The notes under the pieces were generated by a model. That model was given only the letters and a program-made list of their open reading frames with translations. It searched no databases and was not told where the DNA came from. Both the position numbers and the translations under genes were made by a program. DNA of 6,295 nucleotides from Bacteroidota bacterium (GTDB lineage: Bacteria > Bacteroidota > Bacteroidia > Bacteroidales > PUMT01), in the NCBI GenBank assembly GCA_003556985.1, contig PWPZ01000253.1, forward strand, positions 1 through 6,295, written 5' to 3'. Positions 1-6,295 of this stretch are shown one piece after another. How positions within the stretch are numbered: the first letter of the stretch is position 1; each line of letters opens with the position of its first letter.

Positions 1-2
1 AT

Positions 3-1193
3 GTTTTTTTGAACCCCCTTGAAAGCCTGAGGGTAATGGAGCATTACCAGGTAAGTATCAGGCAGATATTTGAAGGTGAACTGATTTGGAGTACTATGTT
101 GCCCTGGTACTATTTGCCAAAATGGCTGCTCATATCCACTACCGGGTTTGTTTTGGCCGGTTTTTCCTTGTTTCTGGTATTTTTTGTTGCTCAAATTCTT
201 AAAAAAAAAGGAGTATCCCATCAACAGTTGTTTGAGGGTTTTTTGTTGTTTGCAGTATTGTTTCCGGTTATTTATGTTATGGCTATCGGTTCAAATCTAT
301 ACAGCGGTGTAAGGCAAATGCTTTTTATCCTTCCACTGCTTGGATTGCTTGCTGTAATGGGAATTTATAAAACAATCCAATTGATTACCGTAAAGCAACC
401 CATCCTGGTTTATCCGATTAGCGTTTCATTTTTGGTGATGCTGTTATTTCCATTGAAACACCAGGTATTAACCTTTCCGGTTGACTATGTTTTTTTCAAT
501 GCAATCTCAGGCGGCAATAAAAATGCTTGGGGGAACTATGAATATGACTATTATTTTCATGGGTTGAAAAAACCGGCTGAATATTTAATTAACCTGATAG
601 GCGATGAAAATGTGACTGTGGCAATGAATTGCAACCTGTCAAATTATTTTGATGACAAGCCCAATATTACTTTTAAGTACTCCAGGTTCATGGAGCGAAG
701 TTCCAATGATTGGGATTACGGTTTATTCGGCGTAAATTATATCCATCCGCATCTGCTTAAAAACAATCTGTGGAGACCCTCAGGGACTTTAAAAACCTTT
801 TATCACAAGGGAAACCCGGTGGCGGTTCTTATAAAGAGGTCAGATAAATCTGATTTTTATGGGATTTTTGAGGTAAATGAATTAAATTTGAAGAAAGGTA
901 TATTCTTGCTGGAACGGGCCTTGGAGAATGACCCCTATAATGTGTGGTTGTATTTTAATCTTGCGAATGCAAAACTTGCCGCACAAGACATAGATGGGTT
1001 TATGCATTATTTAGCCAGGGGGAAAGAAATTCACCCCTTTTATGAGCCATTTTTTTTTCTCGAGGCCGTTCAATTGTATAATGCAGGAGAATATCAGGAA
1101 TCAATGCAAAAGCTCAATGAATTATTTGAAATTAACCCACGTTACCAACGGGCAGAACAGCTTTACAAAGAGTTAAAGGAAAAAATGAATTAA
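3..1193 (+). CDS. C-terminal part of a polytopic membrane protein, glycosyltransferase-39-like, with TPR-like tail (5' truncated)
   Basis: The reading frame is open to the left edge (GTT TTT TTG before the first residues), so the TTG at position 9 is probably an internal Leu codon and the gene begins outside the window. Counting that TTG as residue 1, hydrophobic helices lie at about 40-63, 75-93, 101-120 and 131-149, followed by a soluble region of about 240 residues. The stretch with LPWYYLPKWLL (31-41) before a helix, and the NLYSGVRQMLFILP segment (96-109), resemble the later part of PMT/ArnT-type GT39 proteins, which transfer sugars from polyprenyl-phosphate donors. The catalytic acidic residues of that family lie N-terminally and are not in view. 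Residues about 295-394 form two TPR-like helix pairs with ENDPYN and EINPRY turns, suggesting protein contacts. The gene is AT-rich compared with the genes at 2083 onward. The glycosyltransferase call rests on family resemblance only; a generic TPR membrane protein is the alternative. Confidence 0.6.
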   Translation, partial: VFLNPLESLRVMEHYQVSIRQIFEGELIWSTMLPWYYLPKWLLISTTGFVLAGFSLFLVFFVAQILKKKGVSHQQLFEGFLLFAVLFPVIYVMAIGSNLYSGVRQMLFILPLLGLLAVMGIYKTIQLITVKQPILVYPISVSFLVMLLFPLKHQVLTFPVDYVFFNAISGGNKNAWGNYEYDYYFHGLKKPAEYLINLIGDENVTVAMNCNLSNYFDDKPNITFKYSRFMERSSNDWDYGLFGVNYIHPHLLKNNLWRPSGTLKTFYHKGNPVAVLIKRSDKSDFYGIFEVNELNLKKGIFLLERALENDPYNVWLYFNLANAKLAAQDIDGFMHYLARGKEIHPFYEPFFFLEAVQLYNAGEYQESMQKLNELFEINPRYQRAEQLYKELKEKMN

Positions 1194-1349
1194 GTCTTTA
1201 GTTTTACAAGGGCTATATTAGGAGAATCATGACCTTGATATTTGATAACACTTTCTTGAGAAAAGGGTAAATGCCCTGACTGTCAGAAATCAACAGGTTG
1301 AAAATATAATATGCTTATATAAAGTAAGAATGATTAAAAAAGATGCATT

Positions 1350-1631
1350 ATGAAAAAATTAATGGGTTTACTTAACGCCTTGATTATTGGGATATTATAT
1401 CGACCTTCATTATTGATGGCTAAAGATGACCCGTTTATAGTACAAAGCCCGGAGGCAGCCGACAGTTCGCATATGGAGATGGATTTCATGGCCACCGACG
1501 CTGTTGTGGAAAGTTCAGGCTCAGGCAATACCTATATCATTATTCTGGCTGTTTTGGTAGTATTGGGAGCAGTTTCCTTTTTTATATTTAAGAGAAAAAG
1601 GAAGAGTTTATCTCCTAAGCGCGGGCAGTGA
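1350..1631 (+). CDS. Small membrane protein with signal peptide, acidic ectodomain and one TM helix; function unknown
   Basis: This is a 93-residue protein that I do not recognise. Residues 1-24 look like a signal peptide or N-terminal membrane anchor (Lys2-Lys3, then a hydrophobic core ending in LLMA). Residues 25-60 are acidic, with eight Asp/Glu and a single Lys, and end in a flexible SSGSGN linker. Residues 61-80 are a strong transmembrane helix, followed immediately by the basic cluster KRKRK and a Ser/Pro/Lys/Arg tail. If the signal is cleaved, the topology is a short acidic domain outside and a basic tail in the cytoplasm. The ATG at 1350 is preceded by an A-rich stretch (TTAAAAAAGA) rather than a Shine-Dalgarno sequence. 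The overlapping minus-strand ORF lacks such organisation. The gene lies 156 bp after the upstream gene, so co-transcription is uncertain. A LPXTG or PEP-CTERM sorting signal was looked for: the helix-plus-basic tail fits in shape, but neither motif is present. Confidence 0.6.
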   Translation: MKKLMGLLNALIIGILYRPSLLMAKDDPFIVQSPEAADSSHMEMDFMATDAVVESSGSGNTYIIILAVLVVLGAVSFFIFKRKRKSLSPKRGQ

Positions 1632-1666
1632 AGGATCTTTAGGTCCAGCAAATATTTAAGCTGCGA

Positions 1667-1736
1667 AATTATTCCGGTCTGTTGGCCATCCGGCTGATCG
1701 TATGCACACGATCACATCCTTTAGTGGTGAATAATT
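1667..1736. repeat. Long-range inverted repeat enclosing a second hairpin
   Basis: AATTATTC at 1667-1674 is the exact reverse complement of GAATAATT at 1729-1736. Two more pairs (CG 1664-1665 with CG 1737-1738) can form if A1666 bulges out. The enclosed 54 bases contain the 7-bp hairpin at 1695-1714. The arrangement is consistent with a folded RNA but is AT-rich and short enough to arise by chance. Confidence 0.35.
1695..1714. repeat. Inverted repeat, 7-bp arms, 6-nt loop
   Basis: TGATCGT (1695-1701) and ACGATCA (1708-1714) are perfectly complementary around ATGCAC. The hairpin is not followed by a T-run, so it is not a typical intrinsic terminator. It could be an RNA stem within a leader or a protein-binding palindrome. 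Confidence 0.5.
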
Positions 1737-1740
1737 CGGC

Positions 1741-1761
1741 TATAGTGAATTTTTCACTATA
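1741..1761. repeat. Inverted repeat, 9-bp perfect arms, 3-nt loop
   Basis: TATAGTGAA (1741-1749) and TTCACTATA (1753-1761) are perfectly complementary around TTT. This is the strongest palindrome in the gap. A near copy of its right half (ACTATACA) recurs near 1860. Possible roles are an operator-like palindrome or a stable stem; no T-run follows, which argues against an intrinsic terminator. Confidence 0.55.
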
Positions 1762-1768
1762 CAGCTTC

Positions 1769-1795
1769 AATGCCGTTGTGCACTACGGTAGCATT
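1769..1795. repeat. Imperfect inverted repeat with a bulge
   Basis: AATGCCGT (1769-1776) pairs with ACGG-TAG-CATT (1785-1795), leaving a three-base bulge and an 8-base loop. It lies 7 bp after the 1741-1761 hairpin, so three to four stems follow each other within about 130 bp. Confidence 0.4.
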
Positions 1796-2040
1796 CTGGC
1801 CAGCCAGAGTGATCTCAAAAGTTTGTCAACTGCCTGCTTTAATGGCTGCAATCATTTATGACTATACAAGCCTGTAAATACCTCCAATCATCAAAATCAG
1901 TTGGCAGGGGTGCAGAATAGTTTCGCCGCCGGATATATTTTTATGATCCTGATGTAAAATTACCCTTTCCTGTTGTGAGTTTTAATTAACTTCCTGTCAT
2001 CTTTTTTAAAATATTGTAATCCAGTTTGATCCTATTTGCA

Positions 2041-2048
2041 TAGATTTG
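2041..2048 (+). promoter_or_regulatory. Candidate Bacteroidota -7 promoter box
   Basis: TAGATTTG matches the TAnnTTTG -7 consensus known for Bacteroidota primary sigma factor promoters. Transcription would start near 2054, giving an untranslated leader of about 30 nt before the ATG at 2083. The matching -33 element is weak: a TTG at 2014-2016 lies 24 bp upstream, slightly farther than the usual 19-21 bp. If this promoter is real, the in-frame ATG at 2050 cannot be the translation start. Confidence 0.4.
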
Positions 2049-2082
2049 TATGGACTACCCCAACTTAATCAAAATCCATGCT

Positions 2083-4845
2083 ATGCAAAAAACACTCCTT
2101 TTTATCGGAATCCTGACGGTTTGTGCTTGCACATCCCACGAGCAGGAGAATTCCATTTCCAATGATTTATGGAAACTGGAATACAACCAATACGGCCTGC
2201 ACCATATCAGTAACGTTAACGACCCTTTCCAGTCCAACGTTCTCGGTGGCAGGCTGGATGCCAATATCCGTTTCAGGATGAATGATGGGGAGTGGCAAAC
2301 CATCTTCAGAAGGCTTACCACCACCTACCGTCCTACCGAGCATGAAGCAACCTTTTCACGACAGCTTGAGACAGAGCCAGATATGCTTCGCATTACCGAC
2401 TATAAACCGGGCATGCCCTTCTCTATGGAGCAAACATTCCGCCTCGCCGGTGATGCCATGGAGTGGGACATCGTGATAGAAAACCAGATGTTCTATCATG
2501 TGGACATCGGCGATCTATTTATCAATATCCCTATAAGCCCGGCATCGGGAGATACCCAGACAGACCTGTTCGAAGGGGGTTATTTAAGACACTTCTTTAT
2601 CTCAGGTGACGGATCGTTTATCTTTTTTAACAAAAGGAGCGGTAACCCTCCCTACCTGCTTCTTACGGTAAAACCGGGCACAAGCCTGGAGTACTTCGAA
2701 GGTTCCTCAAATTATTACATCCATTCAGGTTATACCGGGACAGGGCAAATGGGAACATGGAGACAGGATCATACCTTTTCGGAACTGGCTCCCAAAGGCC
2801 AGGACAATGACAGGCTCGAATTCGGATTCAGGCTTCATTGGGCCAACAGCTATGATGAACTCCGGGATCTGCTTTATGAGAATAATCTGATCGATGTTCG
2901 TGTAGTACCGGGAATGACAGTGCCGGAAGATCTGGAGGCCAGGTTCTCGCTGCGTACCAAGGCTGTAATTGATTCGGTTACTGCCGAATTCCCCGAAGAT
3001 ACTGAATTGAAATATCTGGGTGAACCAATGCCAGATTATCATCTCTACTCGGTAAAATTTAACCGTTTGGGCGAAAATATGCTGACAGTCAATTTTGACG
3101 GGGAGAGAAAGACGTACCTCGAGTTTTTCTCGACCGAACCCGTTGAAACATTGCTGTCAAAACGGGCATCATTTATTGTGAATAACCAGCAACACCGTGA
3201 TCCAAACCTCTGGTATGACGGGTTGTACTCGATTTGGGATATGACGAACAGTGTGCTTAGGGGTCCGGATGACACAGATGGTAACGATGGCTGGTACTCA
3301 TACAGGGTGGCCTGCGATGACCCGGTGCTCGGCATTGCTCCATACCTGGCCTCGATCAATGCACTTTTTCCAAATGAGAAGCAAATAGAGTCCCTTGAGT
3401 ACTACCTTGAGAACCATCTGTGGGGAGGCCTGCAACGAACTGATGAGGAGACCTATCCCTATGGTATAATGGGAGTTCCAAACTTCAAGGTTGCGCGTGA
3501 TACCATGCTGAGGGCACAGATCGAGAACAGGAGGCTTGACAAGAAGAAGATATGGCGCACCTATGACTACCCGCATGTATTTATGCTTTACTACCATATG
3601 TACCAGATTGCTGAACGTTACCCGGACAAGGTTTCATACCTTGATGCCGGCGGCTACCTGGAGAGAATGTGGCAGACGGCAAGAGCATTCTTTGCTTATC
3701 CCTACGAGATATATAGCTGGTATGATATTTACAAGTGGGGCAATTATAACGAAATGCTGATCCCGGAGATCATTGAATTACTTGAGGATAAAGGCAGGCA
3801 GGAGGAGGCGGACTGGCTTCGTGCAGAATGGGAGAAGAAGGCTAAATATTTCATCTATGATGACCCCTATCCCTACCGTTCAGAATTTCCAACTGACCGC
3901 ACCCATACCGAATCAACTTATGCGCTTGCCAGGTATGGAGCTACCAACGATATGGAACCCCAAGAGAATCTCTGGTATGACAAGAACCTGGGCATATGGT
4001 ATTCACACACCAATGTTACCCGTGAAGCGGCACTTGAGTTCATGGAGCGGCAGCACCTCTCCAACCTGGCTATCAGGGGATGGCTTGAGCCGGCATACTA
4101 TACACTCGGGTCGGCCCTGAGGGACTCCGAGAGGCTCGGTTACATGGCGCGAATGGGGGGATGGTCAGTCCTGGATTACGGGATACATTTTGCTGATGAC
4201 CCACACGACTGGCTCCAGCTTGGATATGCAAGCTACCTGAGCTCATTCGCACTCATGAATACCGGCCGTCCTGAAACAAACTACGGTTTCTGGTATCCCG
4301 GCAGGGAGAATGACGGGGCAATAGGCCAGGCCTTAACACCATTCAAACAGAGCAGTACATGGATGGGGTACACTGAGGAGAGAGGCCCCTGGCGTTACGA
4401 CAGCGAACAGAACCTTGGAATGGGGGCGGTAACGCGCATGGCCTCCACCATACTTGCGGATGACCCACTGTTTGGATGGATAGCTTACGGAGGCAAGCTT
4501 GAAAAGGCCGGCAACGGATACAGGGTGACGCCGAGGGATGGTGTGAGGATACGCTTCTGGCTGATAGACGATCAGCAGCGTGTGGGTATCGAGCTGGACA
4601 GGGATGGATTTAAGAAGGAGAATCCGATACTTGTCAGCAATGAGCGTGACAGGTTAGAGTTTGTTCTGGAGAACAGGACAGGGACAAGTCACCCGACACG
4701 TTTGACACTTGACGCAAAGGGGCCGGAAGTATGGAGGATGAGTCTGGACGGAGAGGTAATAGAACCTATACTGCGAAACGATAAGGTTATTTATACACTT
4801 AACATCTACAACCATGAACACAAGATAACACTCCAAAAAAATTGA
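2083..4845 (+). CDS. Predicted surface lipoprotein, DUF5695-like, putative (alpha/alpha)-toroid glycoside hydrolase (copy 1)
   Basis: This is a 920-residue protein from the ATG at 2083. An in-frame ATG at 2050 would add 11 residues, but 2083 is preferred: it aligns exactly with the start of the next gene (MQK-L-F) and places Lys3 and a hydrophobic core directly before the lipobox V-C-A-C (Cys16). Residues about 20-285 are beta-rich, with TDYKPGMPFSMEQTF and SGDGSF conserved between the copies. Residues about 287-352 look like a small Ig-like beta unit ending in FFSTEPVETLL. Residues about 360-770 are a helical domain rich in aromatic and acidic residues, typical of toroid glycosidases, and about 797-920 are a C-terminal beta domain. 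Candidate active-site acids, by position in conserved-looking motifs only, are D473 (RDTMLRAQIE), E557, E610 (HTESTYALARYG), E669 (WLEPAYY), D705/D706/D709 (DDPHDW) and E742/D744 (WYPGRENDG). The DUF5695 assignment is from memory of family character, and the substrate is unknown. The gene is GC-richer than the upstream genes. Confidence 0.7.
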   Translation: MQKTLLFIGILTVCACTSHEQENSISNDLWKLEYNQYGLHHISNVNDPFQSNVLGGRLDANIRFRMNDGEWQTIFRRLTTTYRPTEHEATFSRQLETEPDMLRITDYKPGMPFSMEQTFRLAGDAMEWDIVIENQMFYHVDIGDLFINIPISPASGDTQTDLFEGGYLRHFFISGDGSFIFFNKRSGNPPYLLLTVKPGTSLEYFEGSSNYYIHSGYTGTGQMGTWRQDHTFSELAPKGQDNDRLEFGFRLHWANSYDELRDLLYENNLIDVRVVPGMTVPEDLEARFSLRTKAVIDSVTAEFPEDTELKYLGEPMPDYHLYSVKFNRLGENMLTVNFDGERKTYLEFFSTEPVETLLSKRASFIVNNQQHRDPNLWYDGLYSIWDMTNSVLRGPDDTDGNDGWYSYRVACDDPVLGIAPYLASINALFPNEKQIESLEYYLENHLWGGLQRTDEETYPYGIMGVPNFKVARDTMLRAQIENRRLDKKKIWRTYDYPHVFMLYYHMYQIAERYPDKVSYLDAGGYLERMWQTARAFFAYPYEIYSWYDIYKWGNYNEMLIPEIIELLEDKGRQEEADWLRAEWEKKAKYFIYDDPYPYRSEFPTDRTHTESTYALARYGATNDMEPQENLWYDKNLGIWYSHTNVTREAALEFMERQHLSNLAIRGWLEPAYYTLGSALRDSERLGYMARMGGWSVLDYGIHFADDPHDWLQLGYASYLSSFALMNTGRPETNYGFWYPGRENDGAIGQALTPFKQSSTWMGYTEERGPWRYDSEQNLGMGAVTRMASTILADDPLFGWIAYGGKLEKAGNGYRVTPRDGVRIRFWLIDDQQRVGIELDRDGFKKENPILVSNERDRLEFVLENRTGTSHPTRLTLDAKGPEVWRMSLDGEVIEPILRNDKVIYTLNIYNHEHKITLQKN

Positions 4846-4848
4846 AAA

Positions 4849-6295
4849 ATGCAAAAATCACTGATCTTTTTTCTGATAGTCATTATCTGTGCATGTGCCC
4901 CGGCTGAAGAGGAAAACACCATTCGCAACAGGTCGTGGAAAATCCAATATGACCATCGCGGCATAAATCACCTGAGCAGCATTAACGATCCTTTTGAGGC
5001 AAACATCCTGTCCGGCTGGATCGATGCTGATGTACGCTTCCAACTGAATGACGGGGAGTGGCAGACAGTATGGAAACGGTTTACTGAGTTTTACCGCCCC
5101 CCAGAGCATGAGCCCAGTTATGCACGCTATACTTATGCTGACAGTGAGATGGTCGGGTTTACCGATTACAAACCCGGGATGCCTTTTTCAATGGAACAGA
5201 CCTTCAGTTTTAAGGATGATGCGCTCGAGTGGGATATCGTTCTTGAGAACCGCATGCATTATCATGTAAATATCGGAGATATCTATATTAACTTTCCGAT
5301 AAGTAATGCAGCCGGTCCCAGCCAGGAAGGCCTCTTTGAAGGAGGATACCTGCAACACCAGTTTGTCTCAGGTGACGGATCGTTCCTTTACTTCACCAAG
5401 CGAAGCGGCAACCCGCCATATCTGCTGATAACGGTCAAACCCGGGACCGGGCTCCAGCATTCGCAGGGTTCAACATACTTTATCCATTCGGGATATACAG
5501 GGAAACAGAATAGAAGTGTGGCACGTGCACAGGAACATCTCTATACCGAACTCGGTCCCAAAGGAGAGGGAAATGACAGGCTGGAATTCGGTTTCAGGCT
5601 TCACTGGGCGGATACCTATTCCGAACTCCGAGATCTGCTTTATGAAAATAACCTGATCGATGTTCGTATTGTTCCCGGAATGTCGGTGCCTGAGGACCTT
5701 GAAGCACAGTTCTCCCTGCGCACCAGGGCTGTAGTAGATTCAATAGTGGCGGAGTTTCCCGGAGATACCGAACTTAAATACCTTGGAGAGCCGCTGCCCG
5801 ATCACTATCTCTATAATGTCAGGTTCAACCGGCTGGGTGAAAATATGCTGACGGTCTATTTTGACGGAGGGAGAAAAACCTGGCTTGAATTCTTCTCCAC
5901 CGAACCTGTTGAGACACTTCTTGCAAAACGCAGCTCCTTTATCATTAATAATCAGCAGCACCGCAATCCCGACCTCTGGTATGACGGACTCTTTTCCATC
6001 TGGGACATGAGGAACCACGTGCTCAGGGGGCCCGATAATACTGACGGATGGACAGGCTGGGATACATACAGGGTTGCCTGTGACGACTGGGTTCTTGGAA
6101 TCGCACCCTACCTGGCATCAGTCAATGCACTCTTCCCTGATAAGGACCAGATCGAGGCTGTGGAGTACTATATAGAATATCATGTTTGGGGGGGACTGCA
6201 ACGTACGGATGAGGAAGAGCCCTACCCCTACGGAATCCATGGAGTGCCCAACTTCAAAGTAGCCAGGGACACAATGCTGCGGGCTCAGATAGAAA
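4849..6295 (+). CDS. Predicted surface lipoprotein, DUF5695-like putative glycoside hydrolase (copy 2, 3' truncated by window)
   Basis: The frame is open from the ATG at 4849 to the window end (482 codons) and is a paralogue of the upstream gene. It begins 3 nt after that gene's TGA, with only an A-rich sequence before the ATG, so the two are almost certainly one transcript and possibly translationally coupled. It starts MQKSLIFF and has the lipobox I-C-A-C with Cys16 as predicted lipid anchor, followed by APAEEEN. The acidic residues after the Cys are compatible with a Bacteroidota surface-export signal, but the match is loose. Hand alignment with copy 1 gives about 56% identity over the first 240 residues and about 80% over the next 240, with only single-residue gaps. 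The N-terminal beta domain, Ig-like unit and start of the helical domain are present up to RDTMLRAQIE. The rest, including most candidate catalytic residues, lies beyond the window. The function is inferred only from copy 1. Confidence 0.7.
   Translation, partial: MQKSLIFFLIVIICACAPAEEENTIRNRSWKIQYDHRGINHLSSINDPFEANILSGWIDADVRFQLNDGEWQTVWKRFTEFYRPPEHEPSYARYTYADSEMVGFTDYKPGMPFSMEQTFSFKDDALEWDIVLENRMHYHVNIGDIYINFPISNAAGPSQEGLFEGGYLQHQFVSGDGSFLYFTKRSGNPPYLLITVKPGTGLQHSQGSTYFIHSGYTGKQNRSVARAQEHLYTELGPKGEGNDRLEFGFRLHWADTYSELRDLLYENNLIDVRIVPGMSVPEDLEAQFSLRTRAVVDSIVAEFPGDTELKYLGEPLPDHYLYNVRFNRLGENMLTVYFDGGRKTWLEFFSTEPVETLLAKRSSFIINNQQHRNPDLWYDGLFSIWDMRNHVLRGPDNTDGWTGWDTYRVACDDWVLGIAPYLASVNALFPDKDQIEAVEYYIEYHVWGGLQRTDEEEPYPYGIHGVPNFKVARDTMLRAQIE

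Larger units (their letters stand above)
1632..2040. other. Gene-free intergenic region, structured in its first half
   Basis: No convincing coding region is seen on either strand. The first 180 bp hold several inverted repeats, listed separately. The second half (about 1815-2040) is AT-rich and shows only short, weak repeats, such as CAACTG facing CAGTTG and two copies of CAATCAT. No classical hairpin followed by a T-run is visible directly after the stop codon at 1631. The region separates AT-rich genes from the GC-richer pair downstream, so it may hold the upstream transcript's end, a leader, or debris of a lost gene. Confidence 0.6.

Noticed and set aside
9..11. TTG as the start codon of the first gene
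   Set aside because: The frame is open to the window edge, and the sequence enters in the middle of a membrane protein with no signal or ribosome site here.
201..215. A run of nine A residues followed by GGAG, as a slippage site or internal ribosome site
   Set aside because: It encodes a plausible Lys-rich loop after a transmembrane helix, no start codon follows at a suitable distance, and the frame continues intact.
1264..1292. Short hairpins (AGGGT/GCCCT and CTGAC/GTCAG) as terminator of the first gene
   Set aside because: The stems are only 4-5 bp and no T-run follows.
1298..1310. TATAAT-like box with nearby TTG upstream of the small gene
   Set aside because: The TTG is too close to the box, the match is to the E. 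coli consensus and not the TAnnTTTG type expected here, and AT-rich DNA gives such matches by chance.
1632..2040. CRISPR array or tRNA in the gap
   Set aside because: There are no evenly spaced direct repeats and no cloverleaf with a T-loop; the repeats present are inverted and irregular.
2725..3597. Several minus-strand ORFs of about 100 codons inside copy 1
   Set aside because: They are antisense shadows of a long, conserved coding gene, and their translations show no domain or signal.
4843..4851. A frameshift or stop splitting one larger protein at the junction
   Set aside because: The second frame starts with its own lipoprotein signal, aligned with the start of the first, so these are two genes and not one broken gene.
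4654..5109. Minus-strand ORFs across the junction of the two copies
   Set aside because: They lie opposite two well-supported genes, and the paralogous sense frame explains the open reading.

Overview
The window looks like chromosomal DNA of a Bacteroidota bacterium. Four signs point that way: A-rich start regions without a clear Shine-Dalgarno sequence, a TAnnTTTG-type -7 box, short-signal lipoproteins, and large secreted carbohydrate-enzyme-like proteins in tandem. No taxonomic marker is present, so this is inference. Both ends cut through genes.

Left part (1-1631, AT-rich): the C-terminal part of a polytopic membrane protein runs in from the left. It resembles the back half of a family-39-type (PMT/ArnT-like) lipid-linked-sugar glycosyltransferase and ends in a TPR-like tail. 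After 156 bp comes a 93-residue protein with a signal peptide, an acidic ectodomain, one transmembrane helix and a basic tail. I do not recognise it.

Middle (1632-2082): a gene-free stretch of about 450 bp. Its first 180 bp carry several inverted repeats in close succession, and its end carries a plausible -7 box.

Right part (2083-6295, clearly more GC-rich): two head-to-tail paralogous genes separated by 3 nt. The first is complete (920 aa from the preferred start) and the second is cut by the window end after 482 codons. Both encode predicted lipoproteins with the same short signal (Cys16 as lipid anchor). Their layout is an N-terminal beta-rich domain, a small Ig-like beta segment, a large helical domain resembling an (alpha/alpha)-toroid glycoside hydrolase, and (seen only in the complete copy) a C-terminal beta domain. 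They look most like the uncharacterised DUF5695-type family, recalled from sequence flavour and not searched. They are probably co-transcribed and displayed on the cell envelope as a pair of related but not identical glycan-active enzymes. The most interesting observation is this duplicated pair. By hand count the copies are about 56% identical over the first 240 residues but about 80% identical over the next 240, with aromatic substitutions concentrated in one loop.
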